Assembly: GCF_016909175.1 (NCBI RefSeq)
Contig: NZ_JAFBFI010000003.1
Location: 124,001 to 188,000, forward strand
Length of the DNA stretch: 64,000 nucleotides
Reading direction: 5' to 3'
Source: Peribacillus deserti
Lineage (GTDB): Bacteria > Bacillota > Bacilli > Bacillales > DSM-1321
Shown here: positions 9,198 to 16,971 of the stretch, one piece after another
Layout: each line of letters starts with the position of its first letter
How positions within the stretch are numbered: the stretch's first letter is position 1
Translations under genes and position numbers: made by a program
Notes under the pieces: model-generated
Databases searched by the model: none
What the model was told of the DNA's origin: nothing
Seen by the model: only the letters and a program-made list of their open reading frames with translations

Positions 9198-9422
9198 TTA
9201 ATCTTCCCAAACATCATTCATAAGGTCTTCAATTTCTTTTCTTAATATTTCTGTTTCCCCTTTAAGGACTTTTACATTTTTACTCGTAATCTCAACTACA
9301 TCTCCAGAGGTAGCTTCTTTAGGGAAAATATCTCTAGGAAAATCGTTAAGCCCACCGTTAAATTCGACCACTACAAAATTACCTTCAAAGCGATCAATAA
9401 TACCTTTTATTCTTTCAGTCAT
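9198..9422 (-). CDS. DUF3006 protein
   Basis: The 74-residue product fits DUF3006, a small beta-rich domain: MTERIKGIIDRFEGNFVVVE then a conserved Gly-rich turn and PKEATSGDVVEI. The start codon lies almost on top of the stop of the MBL-fold gene before it, so the two are co-translated. DUF3006 proteins are regularly encoded next to ComEC-like MBL proteins in Firmicutes. The role of the partner is not known; binding to the nuclease or its transcript is only a guess. Confidence 0.8.
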   Translation of the reverse strand: MTERIKGIIDRFEGNFVVVEFNGGLNDFPRDIFPKEATSGDVVEITSKNVKVLKGETEILRKEIEDLMNDVWED

Positions 9423-9423
9423 A

Positions 9424-10263
9424 TTATTTCACCGTCTTAATAGTTATTGACTTGCCATTTGAGGTAAAAATAATATTCCCACTTTTATCAGTTCTATATA
9501 TTTTACTTTTAATTGCAGTTAACCTTTTTATTGTCTCTGATGTAGGGTGGCCATAAGAATTTTTTCCTACACTTATTGCCGAGTATGTAGGTTTGGCAAT
9601 GCTCAGAAGTTTGGCGCTGGAGGAAGTCTTAGCTCCATGATGCCCTACCTTTAATACATCTACTTTGGATAATAACTTCTTAGCAAGCATGTCATTTTCT
9701 GACTGCAATTCAGCATCCCCAGTCAATAAAACCTTTTTACTGCCATGCTTAACCATAAGTACCCCGCTCCAGTTATTCAAGTCAGATTTAGCATACGATT
9801 TTACCGGGGCAATAAACTTTATTTCGGTATTCTTATCTTTGTCTGGTATAACCACACCATTTTGAGCAGTTTTGATTGTTAGCTTTTCGTTTTTGACTGC
9901 CGTAAGGAAATTTTTAAAGGCTTGAGTTGTATGCGAAACTTTTGGTGCATAAACAGACTTTACATTAAAAGCTTTAAGTACTTCATCCAAGCCACCAACA
10001 TGATCGGCATCAGGATGTGTGGATACTACAGCTGTTAAAGTAGAAACCTTTTGTTTCTTCAAGTAATTAACAACAGTCGTACCAGATTTCCCAGCATCCA
10101 CTAGAATTGTTTCTCCGGTTAGTGCTTTTATAAAAATGGAATCCCCTTGCCCAACATTAATAACATGTACGGAAAGGGGATTTGTAGCTGCTTTAGAATA
10201 TGTTGTTCCACCTAACAAAGAAATAAAGAAAATGATACTTAGAATAATATTTAATTTTTTCAT
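9424..10263 (-). CDS. Secreted MBL-fold hydrolase, ComEC C-terminal type
   Basis: A 279-residue protein with a signal peptide (a basic start, a hydrophobic core IILSIIFFISLLGG, cleavage near YSKAA). The metallo-beta-lactamase fold follows: VGQGDSIFI, then the metal motif THPDADHVGG near residue 82, LLTGDAE near 178, and VGHHGAK near 205. This is the ComEC/Rec2 nuclease-like subclass, whose ComEC members are thought to degrade one DNA strand during uptake; free-standing secreted forms are common in bacilli and could act on extracellular nucleic acid or phosphodiesters. GGGAGG lies before the ATG. It is transcribed first and overlaps or abuts DUF3006. Confidence 0.88.
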   Translation of the reverse strand: MKKLNIILSIIFFISLLGGTTYSKAATNPLSVHVINVGQGDSIFIKALTGETILVDAGKSGTTVVNYLKKQKVSTLTAVVSTHPDADHVGGLDEVLKAFNVKSVYAPKVSHTTQAFKNFLTAVKNEKLTIKTAQNGVVIPDKDKNTEIKFIAPVKSYAKSDLNNWSGVLMVKHGSKKVLLTGDAELQSENDMLAKKLLSKVDVLKVGHHGAKTSSSAKLLSIAKPTYSAISVGKNSYGHPTSETIKRLTAIKSKIYRTDKSGNIIFTSNGKSITIKTVK

Positions 10264-10741
10264 TTTTTCCTACCTCCCATAAAATAAACTAACACGCTTT
10301 GGGAAAACTTACTATCTTTATTTTTATATGAAGAAATGGAAAATACTTACTTAGTGAGTATGAGGTTACCATTGGGAAAGGTTGCAATAAAAAATCTTAC
10401 TGGACTATTTAACTTCTATGAGATTGTTAAAATTTAAGTAAATACACAGGTTTTCTAGCCTAGCAGTTCTAATCGACGAGAAATGCTTAAATAACCAATG
10501 GTTTAGGAACAATGGAGTTCGCCCTGCCACAAAAATAAATTGAACACTGAGATATAAATCAATTCATAATTATGGCATTATTAATTGGATAAAAATGTTA
10601 TAATTGTATGATTCTAAATGTAAATTAAGATAATTTATGAACAGTCATATAAAAACCAGTGCAATTTAATAAAGATTTAATGTGAGCAAGATACGATCTT
10701 ATACAAGTGATAAAAAGAGAATAAAGGGGGAAACACATCTT
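10264..10741. other. Divergent intergenic region
   Basis: This AT-rich region separates the minus-strand MBL gene from the plus-strand sigma/anti-sigma gene and should hold both promoters. I found no clear -35/-10 pair, riboswitch or repeat. Confidence 0.4.
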
Positions 10742-12829
10742 ATGATTCCGGCAAAAATAGATTCCATTTCCATTTCTTCCATAAGACAAAAAGGCTTGGA
10801 TTCTATTGTAGATTGGTTTAATCAGCATAAACGACCGTTTTATGCACTTGGTTGGTTCTATCTTGGGAATACTCTGCAAATGGAAGAACTTTTTTACCAG
10901 ACTATATTAAAAGTGCAAAAGGAGCTGCCTCGGTTCAAAAGTGATGCATCATTCGAAACGTGGGTAACATCCATTTTCATACATACCTGCCGTAACCTTT
11001 CTAAGATTAAAAGTCCGCAAGATTCAGAGGAAAGTGAACATGATGATTTTTTAAAGGCTCTAAATCGGTTGGAAGAGTCCGAGAGGGAAGCGCTGGTCCT
11101 CTCCTGCGTGATAGGAATTCCAAGGGAGAAGGCGGCTCAGATTCTTCATGTGTCAGCGGAACAAATGAAAGGACTTACGTTTTCCGGCATACGGTCGCTT
11201 AGAAAAGAAATGGGGTACGGTCTGGACTTTAATGGCTGCAAGGAGTATCAAAAGTATTATATAGATTATCTGGAAAGGACCATGGATCGGCCGCAGAAGA
11301 TTGAGTTTGAAAAGCATGTATATCGTTGTCCCAGCTGTCAGGAGGATTTAGGGACCTTTCAAGAAGTCATGTTATATCTATTGGAGCGGATGGAATCTAT
11401 ACATGTGCCAGCTGGATTCATGGAGAAGATCAAGAAAAAGCTTGCAGAACAGGAAAATCGAAAGCAGCAGAAAAATGAGCATCGTACAAAAGTAGGGTTA
11501 ATTATCGCAGGTGTTTTCGCATTATTAATAGGAACGTGTTATTTTACAGGGGCGTTTACCTACCTATACTATCAATGGACAGAAGAAAACCCTCAATTAC
11601 GTGCCTCACTTCAACATGGGATCGGTGAAAGCCTGGATCTGGAAGCAAAAAGCAATGGGGTAAGAATTAAGATCAAGGGTGCCATTGCAGATGATGTTCA
11701 GACACTTGTTTATTATGAAATCGAAGATATGAAAGAAGACAGCCAGTATGCGCTAACATATGATGATGGAGTATTAGTGGAGAACGGATATAAAATCCTG
11801 AAAAATGAACAAATTCCTCGATACTATCCTCCTGACCTTGAATCGGATCTTAATAATAAAGAAAAGAACGTGTATGAAGGAAAGCTTAGTCTGCCGCCGC
11901 TTTCTAAGGATCATGGTACCATCAACCTGAAGATCACAAAGCTTATGAAATTAAATCGTAATCCCTATAGCCAGATAAATGAAAGCACGAACGAGGATAT
12001 GTTTTATAAGACGGGGAAGTGGAACTTTGCTATTTCTGTAACCAAACAGCCTTCCACGGAATATGCACTAAATCAAAAAACAAAACTAGAAGGAATCACG
12101 GTTCAAATGGATAAATTGATACTTTCACCAACAACCACTATTCTGCAATATCACATTGTCAATAACCAGGAAGCCAGGCAGATACATCAAGTTGCCTTCG
12201 ACTCTCTGGAAGTGAATAATAAGAAAGCAAAACCTGATATATATGGGAGTTCCTTTATGGATTCATCTCAATATGACTATACTTTTCAAGCCCACTTCGA
12301 TCCTCTTCCGGGAGAAAAGCCAAAAGAAGTTACCGTTCGATTCGGATCTGTTTCTTTAAGTGTGAATGACGAAAAAACCATCCAGCTGGATGGTGCTGAT
12401 AAATATCCTCAAACCTTTGAATATGCAGGCAGTACAATCTCTATCGACAAGCTGGATGCTGGAAACCCCGCCAATATAGTCATCAGCGATCATGAAATTA
12501 AGCATCGAGAGTATGACTCGCTAAATTTCCATGTTGTGAGTGAAGATGAAAATGCCCTGCTTTCAATGGAGATGAATGATATGCAAGGAGTTGCCCTAGA
12601 CAAGAACGGGAAAGAATATGATCCGGCCAAAACTCCTTTCTTTTATTCAAATGAGGAGACCCGTTATTTGGTTACCGTTCAAAGCTTAAAGGTAGTAAAT
12701 GAAGACACTAGTCAAAAAGTGATTCCAAAACGACTGCAGATTATGGGATATACGACAACCAAATTTTTAGATGATGTGGTGAAGCTTTCGTTGAAAGAAG
12801 GAGTCCAAAGACAAGGAGATAAAGAGTAA
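10742..12829 (+). CDS. One-chain ECF-like sigma factor fused to a membrane anti-sigma/DUF4179 protein
   Basis: The ATG at 10742 is chosen because AAGGGGG lies about 11 bases upstream; a GTG at 10682 is in frame but lacks one. The 695-residue product starts with a sigma region-2-like segment (YALGWFYLGNTLQMEELFYQ, then ASFETWVTSIFIHTCRNL) and a region-4-like HTH (LEESEREALVLSCVIGIPRE, then AAQILHVSAEQMKGL). Next comes a zinc-type anti-sigma motif, HVYRCPSCQEDL, with an upstream Cys, then one membrane helix (VGLIIAGVFALLIGTCYF, about residue 260). The outside part of about 400 residues resembles DUF4179 proteins. Sigma factor and anti-sigma factor are normally separate proteins, so this fusion suggests a sensor in which the DNA-binding part is tied to the membrane. 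Release by proteolysis would be one way to act; this is inference. Confidence 0.8.
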   Translation: MIPAKIDSISISSIRQKGLDSIVDWFNQHKRPFYALGWFYLGNTLQMEELFYQTILKVQKELPRFKSDASFETWVTSIFIHTCRNLSKIKSPQDSEESEHDDFLKALNRLEESEREALVLSCVIGIPREKAAQILHVSAEQMKGLTFSGIRSLRKEMGYGLDFNGCKEYQKYYIDYLERTMDRPQKIEFEKHVYRCPSCQEDLGTFQEVMLYLLERMESIHVPAGFMEKIKKKLAEQENRKQQKNEHRTKVGLIIAGVFALLIGTCYFTGAFTYLYYQWTEENPQLRASLQHGIGESLDLEAKSNGVRIKIKGAIADDVQTLVYYEIEDMKEDSQYALTYDDGVLVENGYKILKNEQIPRYYPPDLESDLNNKEKNVYEGKLSLPPLSKDHGTINLKITKLMKLNRNPYSQINESTNEDMFYKTGKWNFAISVTKQPSTEYALNQKTKLEGITVQMDKLILSPTTTILQYHIVNNQEARQIHQVAFDSLEVNNKKAKPDIYGSSFMDSSQYDYTFQAHFDPLPGEKPKEVTVRFGSVSLSVNDEKTIQLDGADKYPQTFEYAGSTISIDKLDAGNPANIVISDHEIKHREYDSLNFHVVSEDENALLSMEMNDMQGVALDKNGKEYDPAKTPFFYSNEETRYLVTVQSLKVVNEDTSQKVIPKRLQIMGYTTTKFLDDVVKLSLKEGVQRQGDKE

Positions 12830-13367
12830 ATAGGTTTACTAGCATTTAGAGCTCAAAGGGTCTTATCCTTGAAGGGTTCCATGATGCCGGGTAATGTATG
12901 CTTTTCGAAGGATAACTTTTATAGGTTGGTAGAAGAGTTTGAAGGTAAACCGTATTTTTATGGAAGAACGAGATTAAATTATAATTTAGTACACAGCTGC
13001 CTTTAATAGGCGGCTTTTTTGATTTTACAAAGACTTCAGGGGGGACTATCCGTTTATTAGATCATGCTCTAAATAAAAGTGGTCGGCTCATTTCTTTCTT
13101 CATAAATAGTGAAGATAAATAGACCTGATGCTGAGTTTTCTTTTAAGGAAAAACTCTTGGCAGCTCCAAATTCCTTCTAATTTTAAAGTGTTATAAAATC
13201 TCAACTCCATTTGTATATACAGTTTGAGTGGAGCGGACCTAGAAGCCAGCGTTTGTTTTCAGGTAAAGCATCTATGGGTGAAAATACTCATTTTGTTTCT
13301 TCCAGTTTATAGAATAATGCTATAATACTATTGAATTATATCTATAGGTAAATACAGAGGGAGAACG
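12830..13367. other. Intergenic region with a small possible ORF
   Basis: A frame from ATG 12881 or 12884 to about 13006 (begins MMPGNVCFSKDNFYRLVEEF) has an AAGGG nearby and looks protein-like, but it overlaps the terminator at 12995 and has no known family. It is in the same frame as the preceding gene after its stop, which is probably chance. Otherwise I see only a terminator and AT-rich DNA. Confidence 0.3.
12995..13020 (+). terminator. Intrinsic terminator
   Basis: AGCTGCC-TTTAATA-GGCGGCT stem (one G-T pair) followed by six T. Confidence 0.8.
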
Positions 13368-13773
13368 ATGGAAGTGCTTTTTAACATATTGTATGTCCTG
13401 TTTTGCAGTGTGCCTCTTGGCATATTAATGAGCATTTACTGGGTTTTTAAAAGGAAAGAAAAACGCGTACATAAGGGTTACTTTTTGTTTCCGGGATTGA
13501 GTATATGGGTGATTCTCAGTACTGCTTACTTCTCACCTTATGCCTCTGCCGTTATCATGCGGTACTGTTCCTTTTTTTATTGATTTGGGGAATTTTATCG
13601 GTTTTATGGAGAAAACGCCGGATAAAAACAAGCCCCTTGCTGCGTCCATTATCATCTTCATCATCGCTGTTATTGTTCTTATTGGCTATTACTCTATGAA
13701 TGTCATGAACAATGTCCTGATAATTGGAATGTTATTTTTAGCCGGGTGTGCAATCGTTTTTGTGGAGAAATAA
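13368..13773 (+). pseudogene. Small membrane protein split by a frameshift
   Basis: A good GGGAG ribosome binding site precedes ATG 13368. The first frame gives two membrane helices (ILYVLFCSVPLGILMSIYW and LFPGLSIWVILSTAYF) and stops at 13583. The next frame, open from at least 13540 to 13773, gives two more helices (IIIFIIAVIVLIGYY and VLIIGMLFLAGCAIVFV). Together they would make a four-helix protein of about 135 residues. A shift between 13540 and 13583 fits a broken gene better than two overlapping genes. A sequencing error would look the same. The family is unknown. Confidence 0.55.
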
Positions 13774-14474
13774 AAAGGTTAATCGAAATAAAAGACTGTT
13801 TGCAGCTGCCAAAACTACCTCTTCCATTATTCTATTTGTTACGGTAGGGACATTCTTGGCTGCTGCTGCTTTATTTTTGTTCCTGGTTCTTATTTTGAAC
13901 CTATGATACCGAGGGTCATTTTTTTTACGGCATGCATACCAGGGTTTTTCTTGGCTAGTCATGGAAGGATTTTTTTTGTTTTGGACATGACGAAGTCTAA
14001 CAATTAAAACTGCTTGTTGATAATAATAGGACTATTTTATTAAGCTTACCGCCTGATCTACCAGGCGGTTTTTCCAGCTAAAAATTACAAAGTTTGGGGC
14101 GGCATGATTAAAGAAGGCGCCGGTCCTGACTGTTACACCTTGTGACATATATGAACTCCCGATTATACTTTTGTTTCTCTCGATTGTGTCAGCCCCCTTT
14201 AAAATATTCTATTCAAATTGCAAGCACTCTTTGACAAAAAAGATGTCAGAGTTGATATACTTAATATCTGGTTAGTTGAAAATACTCATAAAGGATAAAT
14301 CATATATATACTTATTAGGTCTTTTTTAGTGGATTGTAGAGCGTATAAGAAAAAGCAATTCAGCTAGAAAATTTTTATAGGTAGTCTAAGTTATTATTGT
14401 AGAAAGTAATTCGTGTATTAAGATGGAAAAACTATATTATACAAGTAGTGTACAGTTATTTAGGAGGAAGTTTA
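13774..14474. other. Intergenic region with hydrophobic remnant
   Basis: From 13776 to 13905 a frame without a start codon reads RLFAAAKTTSSIILFVTVG and a further hydrophobic helix; it may be a decayed membrane protein gene. A strong terminator stands at 14049-14073. A TTGACA at 14231-14236 with TATACT at 14256-14261 (spacing 19) could be a weak promoter for the EVE-HNH gene. Confidence 0.35.
14049..14073 (+). terminator. Strong intrinsic terminator
   Basis: Perfect 7-bp stem CCGCCTG/CAGGCGG, 6-base loop, then five T. Confidence 0.9.
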
Positions 14475-15395
14475 TTGAGCAGTTTCATCGTGATGCAAGG
14501 CCATACATATGAAATAGACAGAGATTTAGGGGTTATATGGATCCCAAAAACAGATAAGGGAGGAAATACCCCTCATTCCTGGGAGCGAATGAAAGAGGTC
14601 AAACAAGGGGACCAAATATTTCATTACGTAAAAGGAAACATAGTGGCGATAGGTATAGCCAAAGAAGGGTGTATAGAAGCTGGTAAACCATCAGCTGTGC
14701 AAAATGATGATAGTTGGGATAACGAAGGTTATTTAGTTCATCTTAGCTACCATGAATTGGAGAAACCGGTTAATATACGGGATAGTTTTATTCACATTGC
14801 GTCACTCTTACCAATAAAGTATTCACCTTTCCAACCTGATTCAAATGGTAATCAGGGATATTTATATCCATGCAACGAAGAGCTGGCGATTAAACTACTG
14901 GAGTTAATTAGCGAATTAAATGTGTATCTGGTAACGGACGAACAATTGGAATTTTCGATGGAAGAAGTAAGAAGAACGGAAAACAATATGTTAATCCCAG
15001 TGTTAGCTGAATCTGAATCTGTAATCAAAACAAAGATAAGGCTTGGTAAGCAAAGGTTTAGAAAAGATTTATTCCCGCTCTGGGAGGGAAAATGTGTTCT
15101 ATGTGGAATAAGCCTGCCAGAGCTTTTGAGGGCTGTTCATTCAAAGCCATGGAAGGACTGCACAAGCTTAGAACGTGTTGATCCGTACAACGGGTTGCTA
15201 CTTTGCTGCAATCACCAGGCACTTTACGAACACGGCTATATAACATTTGATGGGCAAGGACGTTTGCACATCTCTTCTAAAATTTGGGAGTATGATTATT
15301 TAAATTATGGAATAATGCCGAAGACAAAGATAAAGGTCTATCAAGAAAATAAAATGTATTTTAAATGGCATAAGAAGAATATTTTTAGTAAATAG
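14475..15395 (+). CDS. EVE-like/HNH endonuclease, candidate modification-dependent restriction enzyme
   Basis: TTG at 14475 is taken as start because a perfect AGGAGG lies seven bases upstream; an in-frame GTG at 14448 lies upstream of that site. The N-terminal half of the 306-residue product looks like an EVE domain (GVIWIPKTDKGG, SWERMKEVKQGDQIFHYVKG, IVAIGIAKEG), a fold that binds modified bases. The C-terminal part is an HNH_2-type nuclease: CVLCGISLP, then AVHSKPWKDC, VDPYNGLLLCCNHQALYEHG and ITFDGQGRL, in the family order. EVE-HNH proteins such as VcaM4I are known type IV enzymes that cut DNA carrying modified cytosine. The same task is assumed here, but the target base is not known. 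A second zinc-type Cys pair (CVLC, CC) supports a folded nuclease. It is followed by its own terminator. Confidence 0.85.
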   Translation: MSSFIVMQGHTYEIDRDLGVIWIPKTDKGGNTPHSWERMKEVKQGDQIFHYVKGNIVAIGIAKEGCIEAGKPSAVQNDDSWDNEGYLVHLSYHELEKPVNIRDSFIHIASLLPIKYSPFQPDSNGNQGYLYPCNEELAIKLLELISELNVYLVTDEQLEFSMEEVRRTENNMLIPVLAESESVIKTKIRLGKQRFRKDLFPLWEGKCVLCGISLPELLRAVHSKPWKDCTSLERVDPYNGLLLCCNHQALYEHGYITFDGQGRLHISSKIWEYDYLNYGIMPKTKIKVYQENKMYFKWHKKNIFSK

Positions 15396-15470
15396 TTTCT
15401 ATTGCTAACTATCTAGAAAGTGCTACTTTTTTGGATATAGATATTTATTGTGTCAAAGTTGAACAAACGG

Positions 15471-15497
15471 TCAAGTGGTAATCACTTGGCTTTTTTA
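15471..15497 (+). terminator. Intrinsic terminator
   Basis: CAAGTG-GTAAT-CACTTG stem followed by GCTTTTTT, 75 bp after the EVE-HNH gene. Confidence 0.75.
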
Positions 15498-15704
15498 TTT
15501 CCCTATAGACAAGAAACGGGAGTTATATCTTGAAAATAACGAAACTATTAAGGCGAGAGGGAATAAGACAATATAACTTATCTTAGTATTTTTCTTACTA
15601 ACTAATTAAACTTTGGATCCTAGCTCGATGTTAAAAACAATAGGGTTGAAGCTAAAGGTGAAAGAGGCGTAATTTATATTTTCAAAATAATTCAGAAAAT
15701 TCTG

Positions 15705-15733
15705 TTGACAATCTATACACCAGCCATTATATT
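15705..15733 (+). promoter_or_regulatory. SigA-type promoter of the LacI-family regulator
   Basis: TTGACA at 15705-15710, a 17-bp spacer, and TATATT at 15728-15733. The palindrome at 15741 would cover the start of transcription. Confidence 0.8.
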
Positions 15734-15740
15734 TTAACTA

Positions 15741-15754
15741 TAAACACGTGTTTA
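15741..15754. promoter_or_regulatory. Palindromic LacI-type operator
   Basis: Perfect 14-bp palindrome TAAACACGTGTTTA with the central CG usual for LacI-family operators, eight bases past the -10 box. Negative autoregulation by the gene that follows is the likely meaning. Confidence 0.75.
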
Positions 15755-15773
15755 CAAGAAAGAGGCTCTCAGT

Positions 15774-16811
15774 ATGAAAAAGATGGAAATTAATAGCGTA
15801 GAAATAGCCAGACTGGCCGGAGTTTCAAGAAGCACAGTAAGCAGGGTGATAAACAATTATCCGAATGTGCCTGTTGAGACAAGGGAGAAAGTAATGAAAA
15901 TAGTTCGGGATTTTAATTACTTTCCCAATATGTCAGCACAGGTGCTGGCTGGCAAGAAGATGAGAACGATTGGGCTCTTTATGATTGAAAGAGGCGAGAT
16001 TTCCAGGGATGCCATCAGTAACATGTTAATGGTAAGTGTGATTGAACAGGCATCCATACACGGATATTATGTACTAACTCACGTTATCAGGGATACACAG
16101 GATATTGAGGATGTAACAAGCGTAAAAGAAATTTTTTACCAAAAAAGGGTAGATGCAGGAATCTTTATAGGTGCTGCCAATCATGAGCCGCTCATTGAAG
16201 AATTGATTGCGGAAGGATTCATCATTGGCGTAGTGGATCATCATCTTCCTGGACGTAATGAACCAAATCGTGTTGTGTTCAACGTAGATTATGCACATGG
16301 AGCTGAAATGTCTGTTGATTACTTAGTAAGCCTTGGTCACCACAACATCGGCTTGATAAATGGTGATATAAAGAGGTATGCCGCTCCGGCCAAGTATGAA
16401 GGATTTAAGACAGCTATGAACAAGCATTCCATTCCGATCAAGCCTGAATGGGTCCTGCATGCAAATTTCAGTAAAGATGGCGGCTATCGTGTAATGAAAA
16501 AATTTCTTCAATCAAAGATATCCCTGCCAACAGCGTTCATCGCAGCCAATGACAGTGTTGCTTTTGGTGCAGCTGCCGCATTGAAGGAAAAAGGTCTCAA
16601 GATTCCGGAGGATATTTCAGTAATAGGTTCTGACGACCATGTTTTAAGCTCATTTTTTAATCTTACTACGATAAGCGTGGACTTTGGTGCCATGATGAAA
16701 AAACTGACAACCCAGCTCATACATACAATTGAGGACGACAATCCAGCACATGTAAAGGTAACCATGGGATTAGAGCTTGTCGAAAGGAATTCTTGTAAAA
16801 AAATAAAATAA
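15774..16811 (+). CDS. LacI-family transcriptional regulator
   Basis: The 345-residue protein has the family's N-terminal HTH (VEIARLAGVSRSTVSRVINN) and hinge (NMSAQVLAGKKMRTIGLFM), followed by a periplasmic-binding-protein-like sugar sensor with the usual late motifs AFIAANDSVAFGAAAALKE and ISVIGSDDH. It stands at the head of a sugar ABC transport and oxidoreductase cluster on the same strand and is the probable local repressor. The operators at 15741, 16829 and perhaps 16893 fit autoregulation and control of the next gene. The inducer is unknown. Confidence 0.92.
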   Translation: MKKMEINSVEIARLAGVSRSTVSRVINNYPNVPVETREKVMKIVRDFNYFPNMSAQVLAGKKMRTIGLFMIERGEISRDAISNMLMVSVIEQASIHGYYVLTHVIRDTQDIEDVTSVKEIFYQKRVDAGIFIGAANHEPLIEELIAEGFIIGVVDHHLPGRNEPNRVVFNVDYAHGAEMSVDYLVSLGHHNIGLINGDIKRYAAPAKYEGFKTAMNKHSIPIKPEWVLHANFSKDGGYRVMKKFLQSKISLPTAFIAANDSVAFGAAAALKEKGLKIPEDISVIGSDDHVLSSFFNLTTISVDFGAMMKKLTTQLIHTIEDDNPAHVKVTMGLELVERNSCKKIK

Positions 16812-16828
16812 ATTTTTTTAAACGGTTA

Positions 16829-16844
16829 TGAACACGCGTTTACA
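16829..16844. promoter_or_regulatory. Second LacI-type operator candidate
   Basis: Imperfect inverted repeat TGAACACGCGTTTACA with a central CG, sharing the AACACG and GTTTA halves of the operator at 15741. A TATAAT at 16866-16871 lies downstream and may drive the binding-protein gene. Confidence 0.55.
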
Positions 16845-16892
16845 ATTAGTATTAAGAATTATATCTATAATTTTCTCTTTTTTTGAAATAAA

Positions 16893-16906
16893 TGTAAGCG
16901 TTTAAC
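16893..16906. promoter_or_regulatory. cre-like site upstream of the binding protein
   Basis: TGTAAGCGTTTAAC matches the CcpA cre consensus TGWAARCGYTWNCW at 12 of 14 positions. It could instead be a third operator of the local LacI-family protein. Confidence 0.5.
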
Positions 16907-16971
16907 TTACTGTGGTTATTAGCTTTTTAAGCTGTAATAAATATTATTCACATTCTAAAGGGGGAAGTTTT

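Noticed and set aside
12830-13006. Stop-codon readthrough from the sigma/anti-sigma gene
   Set aside because: The frame stays open after the stop, but no readthrough signal is present and the extension meets a terminator.
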